Source of the DNA: DATAGF01 sp963813355
Lineage (GTDB): Bacteria > Actinomycetota > Thermoleophilia > Miltoncostaeales > Miltoncostaeaceae
Direction: 5' to 3'
DNA length: 64,000 nucleotides
Assembly (NCBI GenBank): GCA_963813355.1
Contig: CAWEYS010000008.1
Span: 1 to 64,000 of the forward strand
The notes beneath the pieces are model-generated. The model worked only from the letters and a program-made list of their open reading frames with translations. It did not search any database and was not told the origin of the DNA. Below, in pieces: positions 1 to 7,818 of the stretch. A program made the position numbers and the translations under genes. Every line of letters begins with the position of its first letter. Within the stretch, counting starts at the first letter, position 1.

Positions 1-1271
1 CGCGAGCCGGAGGTGGCCGGCCTGCTGGCGGACGCCCCGCGCGCGGCGGTGGTGGACGCGGTGCGGGAGGCCCTCGAGACACGCCGCGCCCGCGGCGACG
101 GCGCCGACGGCCTGGCCGACGATGTCGCCGCGGCCCTGCGCCCCACGCTGCGGCGGGCGCTCAACGCGACCGGGGTCATCCTGCACACCAACCTGGGGCG
201 CGCCCCGCTCGCGCCGGAGGCGGTCGAGGCGGCGGTCGCCGCCGCCCGCTACGCCACGCTCGAGTGGGACCCGGCCAGCGGCGCGAGGGGCTCGCGCCAG
301 GATCACCTGGTCCGCCACCTCCGGGCGCTCACCGGGGCCGAGGCGGCGTGCGTGACGACCTCGAACGCGGGCGCCGTGCTCCTTGCGCTCGTCGCGCTGG
401 GCGGGGGAGGCGAGGTCCTCGTGTCGCGGGGCCAGCTCGTGGAGATCGGCGGCGGCTTCAGGGTGCCCGAGGTGCTCGCCGCCTCCGGGCTGCCGCCTCG
501 TCGAGGTCGGCACGACGAACCGCACCCGCCTCGCCGACTACGAGGCGGCGATCGGCGCTGAGGCGAGCGCGATCCTGCGCGTGCACCCGTCGAACTTCCG
601 CGTCGTCGGCTTCGCCGAGGAGGCCTCGATCGCGGAGCTCGCGGGGCTCGCGCGCGACCGCGGCCTGGCGCTCGTCGACGACCTGGGAAGCGGCGCGCTC
701 CGCCCCGCGCCCCGGCTCGCCGGCGAGCCGGACGTCGCGGCCAGCGTGGCGGCCGGCTGCGACCTCGTGGCGTTCAGCGGCGACAAGCTGCGTCGGCGGG
801 CCCCAGGCGGGGATCCTGGTGGGCTCGGCCGAGGCCGTGGAGCGCGCGCGGCGCCACCCGCTCATGCGGGCGCTCCGCCCGGACAAGCTGATCCTGGCGG
901 CGCTGGAGGCGACGCTGGCGCTGCACCGCGACCCCCGCCGCGCCGTCGAGCGGATCCCCGCGCTCCGGGCGCTCAACCGGCCGGCCGCCGAGCTCCGGGG
1001 CCGCGCCGAGTCGCTGGCGGCGGCCACCGGCGGCGAGGTGGTGGCGACGATGGGCCGGATGGGGGGCGGGGCGCTGCCCCTCGTCGAGCTGCCGAGCTAC
1101 GCCGCCGCGCTCGAGGCCCCCGACCCGGGGGCGCTCGCGCGGGCCCTGCGCGAGGGCGACCCCGCGGTGGCGCCCCGGCTGCGCGAGGGGCGCGTGCTGC
1201 TCGACGTGCTCGCGCTCGACGACGACGAGCTGGGCCTCCTGCCGGCGCTGGTCGCCCGCGCCCGCCGGTGA
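1..1271 (+). CDS. selA: L-seryl-tRNA(Sec) selenium transferase, 5' partial, two apparent frameshifts
   Basis: PLP enzyme that converts Ser-tRNA(Sec) to Sec-tRNA(Sec) using selenophosphate. The reading frame is open at the window edge, so roughly 35 N-terminal residues are missing compared with the usual 460 or so. Family motifs are RALNATGVILHTNLGRAPL, then EVGTTNRT, then SGDKL followed by GGPQAG, where the Lys binds PLP. The protein reads in frame 1 to about 485, frame 2 to about 790 and frame 3 to the stop at 1271. Each junction needs one base removed: one G of the GGG at about 485-488, and one base just after the codons for SGDKL. Conservation runs through both junctions, so sequence error is more likely than a dead gene. 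The stop overlaps the selB GTG by 4 bp (GTGA). Confidence 0.9.
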   Translation, partial: RAGGGRPAGGRPARGGGGRGAGGPRDTPRPRRRRRRPGRRCRRGPAPHAAAGAQRDRGHPAHQPGARPARAGGGRGGGRRRPLRHARVGPGQRREGLAPGSPGPPPPGAHRGRGGVRDDLERGRRAPCARRAGRGRRGPRVAGPARGDRRRLQGARGARRLRAAASSRSARRTAPASPTTRRRSALRRARSCACTRRTSASSASPRRPRSRSSRGSRATAAWRSSTTWEAARSAPRPGSPASRTSRPAWRPAATSWRSAATSCVGGPQAGILVGSAEAVERARRHPLMRALRPDKLILAALEATLALHRDPRRAVERIPALRALNRPAAELRGRAESLAAATGGEVVATMGRMGGGALPLVELPSYAAALEAPDPGALARALREGDPAVAPRLREGRVLLDVLALDDDELGLLPALVARARR

Positions 1272-3052
1272 CCGAGCCGCTCGTCCTGGGGACCGCCGGG
1301 CACGTCGACCACGGCAAGACCGCGCTCGTGCTGGCGCTGACGGGGCGCGACACCGACCGCCTGGCGGCCGAGAAGTCCCGCGGCATCTCGATCGAGCTCG
1401 GCTTCGCGCCGCTCGGCCTGCCGTCGGGCCGCACGGTGAGCCTGGTCGACGTCCCGGGCCACGAGCGCTTCGTGCGCCACATGGTCGCCGGGGCGAGCGG
1501 CGTCGACGGCTACCTGCTCTGCGTCGCCGCCGACGACGGCGTCATGCCGCAGACGCAGGAGCACCTGGCGGTGCTGCGCCTGCTGGGCGTCCGGGACGGC
1601 GTCGTCGCGGTCACCCGAGCCGACCTGGCGCCCCCGGAGGCGGCCGCCGCCGAGGCGCGCGACCTGGTCGGCGCCGGGCCCGAGATCGTGCCCGTCTCGG
1701 CCGTCACCGGGGAGGGCGTCGAGCGCGTCCGGGCAGCGCTCGACCGGCTGGCCGGCCGCCTGCACCGGCGCACCGCCGGCGGCCGCCCGCGCCTGTTCGT
1801 CAACCGGTCGTTCTCGCTGCCCGGCGCCGGCACGGTCGTGACCGGCACGCTCTGGGGCGATGGGATCGCCCCGGGCGACCGGATCGTGGCGCTCCCCGGC
1901 GGAGCCGCCGGCCGCGTGCGCGAGGTGCAGGCCCACGACCGCACGATCGCGCGCGCCGCGGGCGGGAGGACCGCGTTGAACCTGGCCGGGGTCGGCGCCG
2001 CCGACGTCCCGCGCGGCGCCTGCGTCGTGCGCGCCGACGACGGGTGGGCCGCCTCGGAGCTGCTCGATGTCGCCCTCGAGTGGCTCCCCGACGCCGGGCG
2101 GCGCCTGCGCACGCGCGGGCGCCTGCAGGCGTTCCTCGGGACGGCGGAGGTGCCGGCCACCTGCGTCCTGCTCGACGCCGACGCGCTGGAGCCGGGCGAG
2201 CGCGGCTACGCCCAGCTGCGCCTCGGCCGGGCCGTGCCCGCCGCGCCCGGCGACCGGGTTGTGCTGCGCTCGGCCGAGCGGCGCACGGTGGGCGGCGGGG
2301 CCGTCATCGACGCCGCGCCCGCCCGCCACGGCCGCGGCGGGCGCGCGGCCGAGCGCCTCGCCGCGCTGGAGAGCGGCGCGCCGGCGCGGCTCCTCGCCCA
2401 ACGGCTTCGCGATGCCGGGCCCGACGGGCTGGGCGCGGACCTCGGCCCCGCAGCGGTGGCCGCGGCGGGCGGGGTGCTCCTGCCGGGCGGGGTGGCGCTG
2501 GACGGCGACCTCGCCGCGGCCGCCCGCGAGCGGCTGCTGGCCGCGCCGGCATGGCCGCGGTCGCTCGCGGCGGCGCGGGCGGCGACGGGCCTCGGGCGGG
2601 CCGCGGCCGACGCCCTCATCGCCGGCCTGGTCGCGGCCGGGGAGCTGGAGCGCGACGGCGCGGGCGTGCGCCTCCCGGGCCCCGCGGCGCCCGCCGAGGC
2701 CGAGGAGATCGCCCGGGCGCTCGCCGCCGCCGGCCTGCGCCCGCCGTCCGTCAACCGGCTCGCCGAGGCGGCGGGCGTGACCCGGGGGCAGGCCGAGGCG
2801 GCCCTCGGCCACCTCCGCGCCGAGGGGCGCGCCGTGCGGGCCGGGGACGTGTGGTTCGACGCGGGCGCCGCGGCCGGCGCGCGCGAGCACGCCCGCGCGG
2901 CCCTGGCGTCGGGGCCGATGACCATCGGCGCGCTCCGCGACCTCTGGGGCGTCGGGCGCCGTCACGCCATGGCCCTGGCCGCCCACCTCGACGAGAGCGG
3001 GCTCACCCGGCGCCGAGGCGACGCCCGCGAGCTGCGGCGCGGCGCGACCTAG
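1268..3052 (+). CDS. selB: Selenocysteine-specific elongation factor SelB
   Basis: GTPase that carries Sec-tRNA(Sec) to the ribosome at UGA codons marked by a SECIS hairpin. 594 aa, the normal length. GTP-binding motifs are GHVDHGKT at residues 11-18, DVPGHE (G3) and TRAD (G4, the TRxD variant). EF-Tu-like beta-barrel domains follow, and the C-terminal 200 residues contain winged-helix repeats used for SECIS RNA binding (for example RPPSVNRLAEAAGV and GPMTIGALRDLWGVGRRHAM). It starts at GTG 1268 inside the selA stop, implying translational coupling. The frame is intact even though selA is interrupted, so the pathway is probably functional. No selD is in the window. Confidence 0.96.
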   Translation: MTEPLVLGTAGHVDHGKTALVLALTGRDTDRLAAEKSRGISIELGFAPLGLPSGRTVSLVDVPGHERFVRHMVAGASGVDGYLLCVAADDGVMPQTQEHLAVLRLLGVRDGVVAVTRADLAPPEAAAAEARDLVGAGPEIVPVSAVTGEGVERVRAALDRLAGRLHRRTAGGRPRLFVNRSFSLPGAGTVVTGTLWGDGIAPGDRIVALPGGAAGRVREVQAHDRTIARAAGGRTALNLAGVGAADVPRGACVVRADDGWAASELLDVALEWLPDAGRRLRTRGRLQAFLGTAEVPATCVLLDADALEPGERGYAQLRLGRAVPAAPGDRVVLRSAERRTVGGGAVIDAAPARHGRGGRAAERLAALESGAPARLLAQRLRDAGPDGLGADLGPAAVAAAGGVLLPGGVALDGDLAAAARERLLAAPAWPRSLAAARAATGLGRAAADALIAGLVAAGELERDGAGVRLPGPAAPAEAEEIARALAAAGLRPPSVNRLAEAAGVTRGQAEAALGHLRAEGRAVRAGDVWFDAGAAAGAREHARAALASGPMTIGALRDLWGVGRRHAMALAAHLDESGLTRRRGDARELRRGAT

Positions 3053-3057
3053 CGCGC

Positions 3058-4569
3058 GTGCGCTACGACGCCGTGATCGTGGGCGGGGGCCACAACGGGC
3101 TCGTCGCCGCCGCCTACCTCGCCCGCGCCGGGCGCTCCGTCCTGGTGCTCGAGCGCCGCGACCACGTCGGCGGGGCGGCCGTCTCCGAGCGCCCCTGGGA
3201 GGGCGTCGACGCCCGCCTCTCGCGCTACGCCTACCTCGTCTCGCTGCTGCCGCGCCACATCGCCGCCGAGCTCGGGGTCGGCGTCGAGCTGCGGCGCCGC
3301 GCGGTCTCCTCGTACACCCCGCGCCCGGACGGCGGCGGGCTGCTCGTGCGCGCCGGCGAGCCGCCGAGCGCGGCCTGGCGCGACTTCTCCGCCCTGACCC
3401 GGCGCGTCGCCGCCCGCGTCTTCCCCACGCTCACCGGGCCGCTGCCCTCGCGCGAGCAGATGCGCGCGATCGTGGACGACGACGCCGCGTGGGAGGCGCT
3501 CTTCGAGCGCCCGCTCGGCGAGACCGTGGCCGAGCGCTTCTCCGACGACCTCGAGCGGGGGGTCGTGCTCACCGACGGGCTGATCGGCACGTTCGCCGGC
3601 GCCGGCGACGCCTCGCTGCGGCAGAACCGCTGCTTCCTCTACCACGTGATCGGCAACGGCACGGGCGACTGGGACGTCCCCGTCGGCGGCATGGGGGCGG
3701 TGACCGCGGCGCTCGCGGACGCCGCCGAGACGGCGGGCGCCGAGCTCCGCCGCGGCGTCGAGGTCACGGAGGTCGTGACCGACGGGATGAGCGCCGAGGT
3801 CCGCTGGGACGGCGGGCGCGCCGCGTGCGGCCACGTCCTCTCCAACGTGGCGCCGGCGCTGCTCGCCCGGCTGCTCGGCGAGCCGGCGCCCGAGCGCGCG
3901 CCGGAGGGCGCGCAGCTCAAGGTCAACATGCTGCTCGCGCGGCTCCCGCGCCTGCGCGACGGCGCCGTCCACCCGCGCGAGGCGTTCGCCGGCACCTTCC
4001 ACGTCAACGAGGCCGCCGGCCAGCTGGCCGCCGCGCACGCGCGCGCGAGCGCGGGCGCCCTCCCCGACCCCGTCCCGTGCGAGGCGTACTGCCACACGCT
4101 CGCCGACCCCACGATCCTCGGCGACGACCTGCGGGCCGCCGGCGCCCACACGCTGACGTGCTTCGCGCTGCACATGCCGGCCCGGCTCTTCAGAGCAGAC
4201 CACGCGGCGGCGAAGGAGGCCGCGGTGGCGGCCACGCTGCGCTCGCTCGACTCCGTGCTGGCCGAGCCGATCGAGGACTGCCTGTGGCGCACGCCCGCCG
4301 GCGAGCCGTGCATCGAGGCGCACACGCCGGTCGAGCTGGAGGCCGAGCTGGGCATGCCGGGCGGCAACATCTTCCACCGCGACCTGGCGTGGCCGTTCGC
4401 CGAGGACGACGCCGAGGTCGGCCGCTGGGGCGTCGAGACGGCGCACGCGAACGTGCTGCTGTGCGGCGCCGGCGCGCGCCGCGGTGGCGGCGTCAGCGGC
4501 ATCCCCGGCCACAACGCGGCACGGGCGCTGCTCGAAATCCCCGGTTCAGCGGCGCCAGCTCCGAGATGA
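3058..4569 (+). CDS. FAD-dependent oxidoreductase of the PYROXD2/phytoene-desaturase-like family
   Basis: 503-aa flavoprotein. The N-terminal Rossmann motif is IVGGGHNGLVAAAYLARAG with ERR about 20 residues later for FAD ribose binding. The C-terminus carries CGAGARRGGGVSGIPGHNAA, the FAD-binding signature of PYROXD2/CrtI-like enzymes. Substrate unknown. GTG 3058 lies only 5 nt after the selB stop and has no separate promoter visible, so it is probably cotranscribed with selAB. That placement may be incidental or may mean a link to selenium or redox metabolism; no in-frame TGA or selenocysteine-type motif is present in it. The family assignment is firm, the role is not. Confidence 0.85.
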   Translation: MRYDAVIVGGGHNGLVAAAYLARAGRSVLVLERRDHVGGAAVSERPWEGVDARLSRYAYLVSLLPRHIAAELGVGVELRRRAVSSYTPRPDGGGLLVRAGEPPSAAWRDFSALTRRVAARVFPTLTGPLPSREQMRAIVDDDAAWEALFERPLGETVAERFSDDLERGVVLTDGLIGTFAGAGDASLRQNRCFLYHVIGNGTGDWDVPVGGMGAVTAALADAAETAGAELRRGVEVTEVVTDGMSAEVRWDGGRAACGHVLSNVAPALLARLLGEPAPERAPEGAQLKVNMLLARLPRLRDGAVHPREAFAGTFHVNEAAGQLAAAHARASAGALPDPVPCEAYCHTLADPTILGDDLRAAGAHTLTCFALHMPARLFRADHAAAKEAAVAATLRSLDSVLAEPIEDCLWRTPAGEPCIEAHTPVELEAELGMPGGNIFHRDLAWPFAEDDAEVGRWGVETAHANVLLCGAGARRGGGVSGIPGHNAARALLEIPGSAAPAPR

Positions 4570-4643
4570 GGGAGGCCGCGGCGGGGGCAGAGCCTCGCGG
4601 TGCGGGCCGGCGAGCGGCCGCGGGTGGCCGCCAGGCGGTCTGG

Positions 4644-4871
4644 TCAGGGAGTGCCGGACACCTTGCCTGAACTCCTGGCCGAGGTGCTCGAGACCGCGTC
4701 GTCACGTGCGTCGGGTCGGCCGAGAGGGTATCCCTCGTTCTCGGCGCGGGCCGCGTCCTCCGCCGCTCTGCGGGCCGTCTCCTCCGCGTCCTCGCCCCAG
4801 CGCTGCGCGGCCTCGGGCGGAGCGGCTCCTCCGAGATCCTCGGGGTCCGGCGCGCGGGTCTTCCTCGTCAT
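4644..4871 (-). CDS. Small hydrophilic protein, unknown function
   Basis: 75-aa acidic, Ala/Glu-rich protein with no membrane segment. The middle (RWGEDAEETARRAAEDAARAE) is probably one amphipathic helix. The case for a real gene is the ribosome binding site: the minus strand reads GGAGGAAGG immediately before the ATG at 4871, a strong Shine-Dalgarno at close spacing. Similar short Glu/Ala-rich proteins are common in actinobacteria, but I do not recognise a named family. It points away from the FAD oxidoreductase, converging with it. Confidence 0.55.
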   Translation of the reverse strand: MTRKTRAPDPEDLGGAAPPEAAQRWGEDAEETARRAAEDAARAENEGYPLGRPDARDDAVSSTSARSSGKVSGTP

Positions 4872-4875
4872 CCTT

Positions 4876-5570
4876 CCTCCCCCTGGTCGGCCGCGTCACG
4901 ATCGACGTGACAGGGAGCCAAACGCGCTGGAGGCGAGGTCCAAGGGGTCGTCGGACCCACGACCGACGACCCCTCAGACGCACCTCGTTCGGCGCCATGC
5001 GCTGCGACGGCCCGGTTCCGGGCATCCGCGCGAGCGCCTGATTCGCGGAGTTGGCGGACGAGTGCTCATCCCGGACTGCTCCGGGGTGAGCCGTCCTGTA
5101 TCGCCGCATCCAGAGGCGTCACCTCCCTGCAGCCGCTGCGCCCAGGTGAGCGCCGCTCGTCTGGCCGCGTGGTCCTGGTCCATCGGCGGTGCGCCGCTTC
5201 ACGGCGCGCGTTGGGAAGGTGGGTGTGAAGGCGATGTCGTCCCGACCGCCCGCTCCGGCAGGCCACGATGCGCCGGTGCGGCGCCTCCGCCATGTCCTCG
5301 AGCCGATCGCTCGCGGGTTGACGATGGGTGCGTGGCTCACCTGCTGGCGGCGGTGCATCCCGTTCTCGTCCCGATCCCACGGTGCGAGCGTGCAAGCGAT
5401 GGACTCGCTTCTGCGCCTCGCTCACGCTCGTGACCTCACAGTGGCCCTCCACCGGCGGCGCGTCAAGCCAGGTTCGCGCCGCGCGGCGACAGCGCTCGCC
5501 GTGCACCGCGCGCACGAGCGTCCGGGTCACTGATCGAGCGCAGCGGGTCGGAACGTGCCGCCCCACCGGT
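4876..5570. other. Gene-poor interval
   Basis: About 700 bases with no convincing protein. Open frames exist on both strands but show no recognisable domain, no good ribosome binding site, and the Arg/His/Ser-rich composition of out-of-frame GC-rich DNA. It contains the hairpin at 4943-4974 and a second stem, GCTCATCCCGGA / TCCGGGGTGAGC, at 5064-5091 with a 4-nt loop. The single mismatch of that stem is a G:U pair in plus-strand RNA only. Confidence 0.5.
4943..4974. terminator. 12-bp perfect hairpin in the gene-poor stretch
   Basis: Perfect inverted repeat AGGGGTCGTCGG / CCGACGACCCCT around an 8-nt loop. It lies about 70 nt upstream of the small minus-strand gene that starts at 4871. There is no T-run on either side, so termination is inferred from stem strength only; it could also be a leader structure or operator. 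Confidence 0.4.
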
Positions 5571-5613
5571 TACGATCGACCGGCAGGGGCGCGCGATGAC
5601 TGCGAGTGGGAGG
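5571..5613 (+). promoter_or_regulatory. Candidate promoter and ribosome binding site of the 5621 gene
   Basis: TACGAT at 5571-5576 matches the TAnnnT form of an actinobacterial -10 box. A start site near 5583 would give a leader of about 38 nt that contains GGGAGG at 5608-5613, 7 nt before the ATG. No good -35 is visible. Confidence 0.4.
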
Positions 5614-5620
5614 TGTTCCG

Positions 5621-6598
5621 ATGCGCCGCGTTCCGGTGCAGGCCGGCCCGCCCCCGCCCGCACGAGCCCGCCTGTTCCTTGTCGTCGTCGCCGGGGCCCT
5701 CGGCCTCTGGCTGCTGGCAGGCGCTCGGGCGAGCGCCGCTCCCGTGATCTCGGGCGCCGACGGGGACGTCTGGAACGCGGCCAGACCCGTGCCGAGCTAC
5801 GTGATCACGACCGACGCCGCCAACCGGAAGCTCTCCTGGTCGGTGGCCGGTGTGGCCTCAGGGACAGGTCGCTCGCCCCTGACGGTGCGGCTTTCGGGAG
5901 TCGGGGACGGGCAGTACCGGCTGGCGGCGCGCGACAAGGACGCAGGCACCGAGCGCGCCTTCCGCGTCGACGTGACGCCGCCGCGGATCACCGTCCTGCA
6001 GCCGACCCGCGGGATGCAGGTCGAGCAGAACGCCCGGCTTTCGGCCGCCTACTCCTGCCAGGACGCGGTGGCGTGCACCGGCACGGTCGATCGGGGTGCG
6101 CCCCTCGATACCTCGCAGGCCGGGCCGGCCACCTTCAGCGTCAGGGCGCTCGACGACGCCGGAAACGAGGCCCTGAGCTCGGTGGACTACGTCGTGCGCG
6201 CCGCGCCGCCATCCGAGTCGGTCCTGCTCCCTGAGGGACTCGCGGTCATGCCCTCCCCCGTGGCCCAGTCCAGCAGGTCCGCGCCGTGGCGTCCCCGCAC
6301 CCGCAACGCTCGCCGCCTTCGGCCGGCAGCCGGCGCCATCATCAGCACCCGCCGGCCCCTCCTTCGCTGGCGGGCTTACCCGGGGGCCAGGCTGTACAAC
6401 GTCCAGGTCTTCCGACTCCGCGGGCGCACCTCGCTCACGAAGGTGGTGTCGACCTTGCCTCGGTTGAACCGGTTCAGGGTGCCCGCCGGCCGCATCGCGT
6501 GGGGCAACCGGTACGTCTGGCAGGTCTGGCCCTACCTGGGTCGGGGCTATCCTTCGCGCCCGCTCGCCCTCAGCTATTTCTCCGTCCGTCGGCCCTGA
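5621..6598 (+). CDS. Secreted Ig-like/fibronectin-like surface protein
   Basis: 325 aa. The N-terminus has a basic patch then a hydrophobic run (residues about 15-40, ending ARASA), a signal peptide. The mature part has a beta-sandwich pattern with VDVTPPRITVLQPT and a YSCQDAVACTGTV segment whose two Cys could form a disulfide, as in Ig-like repeats of actinobacterial surface proteins. A low-complexity linker and a second beta-rich domain (about 235-325, rich in Arg and aromatic residues) follow. ATG 5621 is preferred over GTG 5606 because of GGGAGG just upstream. No enzymatic motif seen; function unknown. Confidence 0.75.
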   Translation: MRRVPVQAGPPPPARARLFLVVVAGALGLWLLAGARASAAPVISGADGDVWNAARPVPSYVITTDAANRKLSWSVAGVASGTGRSPLTVRLSGVGDGQYRLAARDKDAGTERAFRVDVTPPRITVLQPTRGMQVEQNARLSAAYSCQDAVACTGTVDRGAPLDTSQAGPATFSVRALDDAGNEALSSVDYVVRAAPPSESVLLPEGLAVMPSPVAQSSRSAPWRPRTRNARRLRPAAGAIISTRRPLLRWRAYPGARLYNVQVFRLRGRTSLTKVVSTLPRLNRFRVPAGRIAWGNRYVWQVWPYLGRGYPSRPLALSYFSVRRP

Positions 6599-6622
6599 CC
6601 GGATTCTGAGCATGGGGCCCAG

Positions 6623-6715
6623 CGGAGCGGCGTAGGAGTCGAACCTACCGGGCGGGGGTGCACCCCGCCCCGCTCGTTTTGAAGACGAGTCGGGCCACCG
6701 GGCCCCGGCCGCTCC
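6623..6715 (-). tRNA. selC: tRNA-Sec (anticodon UCA)
   Basis: 93-nt selenocysteine tRNA. The acceptor stem has 8 bp (GGAGCGGC at 6715-6708 with GCCGCTCC at 6631-6624) followed by discriminator G at 6623. The D arm has a long stem GGGCC/GGCCC with only 4 loop bases. The anticodon stem CTCGT/ACGAG carries loop CTTCAAA, so the anticodon is UCA (6682-6680), which reads UGA. There is a long variable arm of about 8 bp (GGGCGGGG with CCCCGCCC) and a 5-bp T stem with TTCGACT. The 8+5 acceptor/T geometry is the bacterial Sec form. No CCA is encoded. With selA and selB 2-5 kb away, this is a nearly complete selenocysteine locus. Confidence 0.95.
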
Positions 6716-6760
6716 CCGGCACCCGACCCTAACGGCCGCCGCGTGAGAGGATGCGCGGCC

Positions 6761-7207
6761 GTGAGGGTCGATCTCGAGCACGTGGTGGGCCACCCGGTGC
6801 GGCGGGTGTTCGCCGCCATGGCCGACGTGCGCAACCGCCCGATCTGGCAGGAGAACACGCGCGACGTCGAGCTGCTCACCGAGGGCGCGCCCGGGGTCGG
6901 GACGCGGTGGCGCGAGACGATGAAGGGCATCGGCACCTACGAGGCCGAGGTCGTGGCCTTCGAGCCCGATCGCCTCTGGATCGAGGCGGCCGACCTGGAG
7001 GCCGGCCACGGGCGGATCGAGGTCCGCTTCGCGCCCGACGGCGAGCTGGAGGACGCGACCCGCCTGGTCATCATGGTCGAGATGAGCCTCCGCGGGACGA
7101 AGAAGCTCATGGAGCCCGCGCTCGGGCCGATGATCCGGCGCCAGATGCCGAGCGACCTCGCGCGGCTCGAGGCGCTGCTGACCAGGGACGCGGGCACCGC
7201 CGCGTGA
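6761..7207 (+). CDS. SRPBCC (START-like) family protein
   Basis: 148 aa, one polyketide-cyclase/START-type ligand-binding fold: the N-terminal VRVDLEHVVGHPVRRVFAAMADV, a central WRETMKGIGTYEAEVV strand pair and a C-terminal helix. These bind hydrophobic ligands, and no ligand can be inferred here. GTG 6761 fits the family start; GTG 6743 in the same frame is possible. The stop overlaps the start of the decayed ABC ATPase gene (GTGA at 7204-7207), so the two were once translationally coupled. Confidence 0.8.
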   Translation: MRVDLEHVVGHPVRRVFAAMADVRNRPIWQENTRDVELLTEGAPGVGTRWRETMKGIGTYEAEVVAFEPDRLWIEAADLEAGHGRIEVRFAPDGELEDATRLVIMVEMSLRGTKKLMEPALGPMIRRQMPSDLARLEALLTRDAGTAA

Positions 7208-7430
7208 GCGACCTCGCAGTGGAGATGGCCGGCCTGCGCAAGACGTACGGGGCGCACGAGGCCGTGAGGGGCATCGACCTGTCCGTCGCCCGGGGCGAGG
7301 TCTTCGGCTTCCTCGGCACCAACGGCGCGGGCAAGACGACGACGAGGAGATCCTCGAGGGCTACCGCGCCCGCCCGGCCGGGGAGCGCCTCGGCGCTACG
7401 GCGCGGACCCGGCTTCTACGACCGCGCGCG
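7204..7430 (+). pseudogene. Decayed ABC transporter ATP-binding protein
   Basis: From GTG 7204 the frame reads as a normal ABC ATPase start: LRKTYG, AVRGIDLSVARGEVFGFLG and Walker A NGAGKTT. The frame is then lost. A neighbouring frame shows EILEGYRARPAGE, the usual continuation after Walker A, and a third gives only faint similarity (GADP). Signature, Walker B and H-loop are all absent; the next about 390 bases to 7818 hold no ORF. Unlike the single-base frame breaks elsewhere in the window, this gene is truncated as well as frameshifted, so it looks truly dead. Confidence 0.75.
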
Positions 7431-7818
7431 TGTCGCAAGCGCGTGTTCCTCGTGGCCGCAGATGCCACCCGGCCCGCCACGCCCGCGCGAGCTCGCTCGG
7501 CGAGCTGGCCCGGACAGCCTCGCTCGGCAGCCGGCCGGCAACCGGTGGCCGACCCTCGGCGGCCTGCTCGGCTCGACTGGAAGCGGCATCGGACCGTGCA
7601 GCCGCGATCGCCGAGCGGTCAGCAGCGTCGTCTGCCGCGGACGCCCCGTCCTCCGGCCGCGATCCTACCGCAGCGGGCCGACAGCAGGCGCACCCATCGG
7701 GCTCGTCCGGCTCCCGGCGGGCGAGCAGACCTTCACGGCGCCTTGAGCCGATCCTTAGGGACCGGCCCTACCGTCGATGAGGACCGGCGAGCCGCCGGGC
7801 ATCGACCGAGGAGGCATC
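7431..7818. other. Non-coding interval after the ABC remnant
   Basis: About 390 bases with no recognisable gene, probably further decayed sequence. Near its end, TACCGT at 7769-7774 is a possible -10 box for the secreted protein that starts at 7819, and GAGGAGG at 7808-7814 is that gene's ribosome binding site. Confidence 0.45.

Noticed and set aside
485..800. Programmed frameshifting in selA
   Set aside because: No heptamer or shared stop context; same-sign breaks occur in unrelated genes at G/C runs, so sequence error is simpler.
1097..2986. Long minus-strand open frame opposite selB
   Set aside because: Arg/Gly/Ala-rich with no domain; it is an antisense by-product of GC-rich third codon positions.
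3049..4512. Minus-strand open frame of 487 codons opposite the FAD oxidoreductase
   Set aside because: Same composition bias, and the plus frame has full family motifs.
5066..5566. Possible genes in the gene-poor stretch
   Set aside because: No domain, no ribosome binding site and out-of-frame-like composition on both strands.
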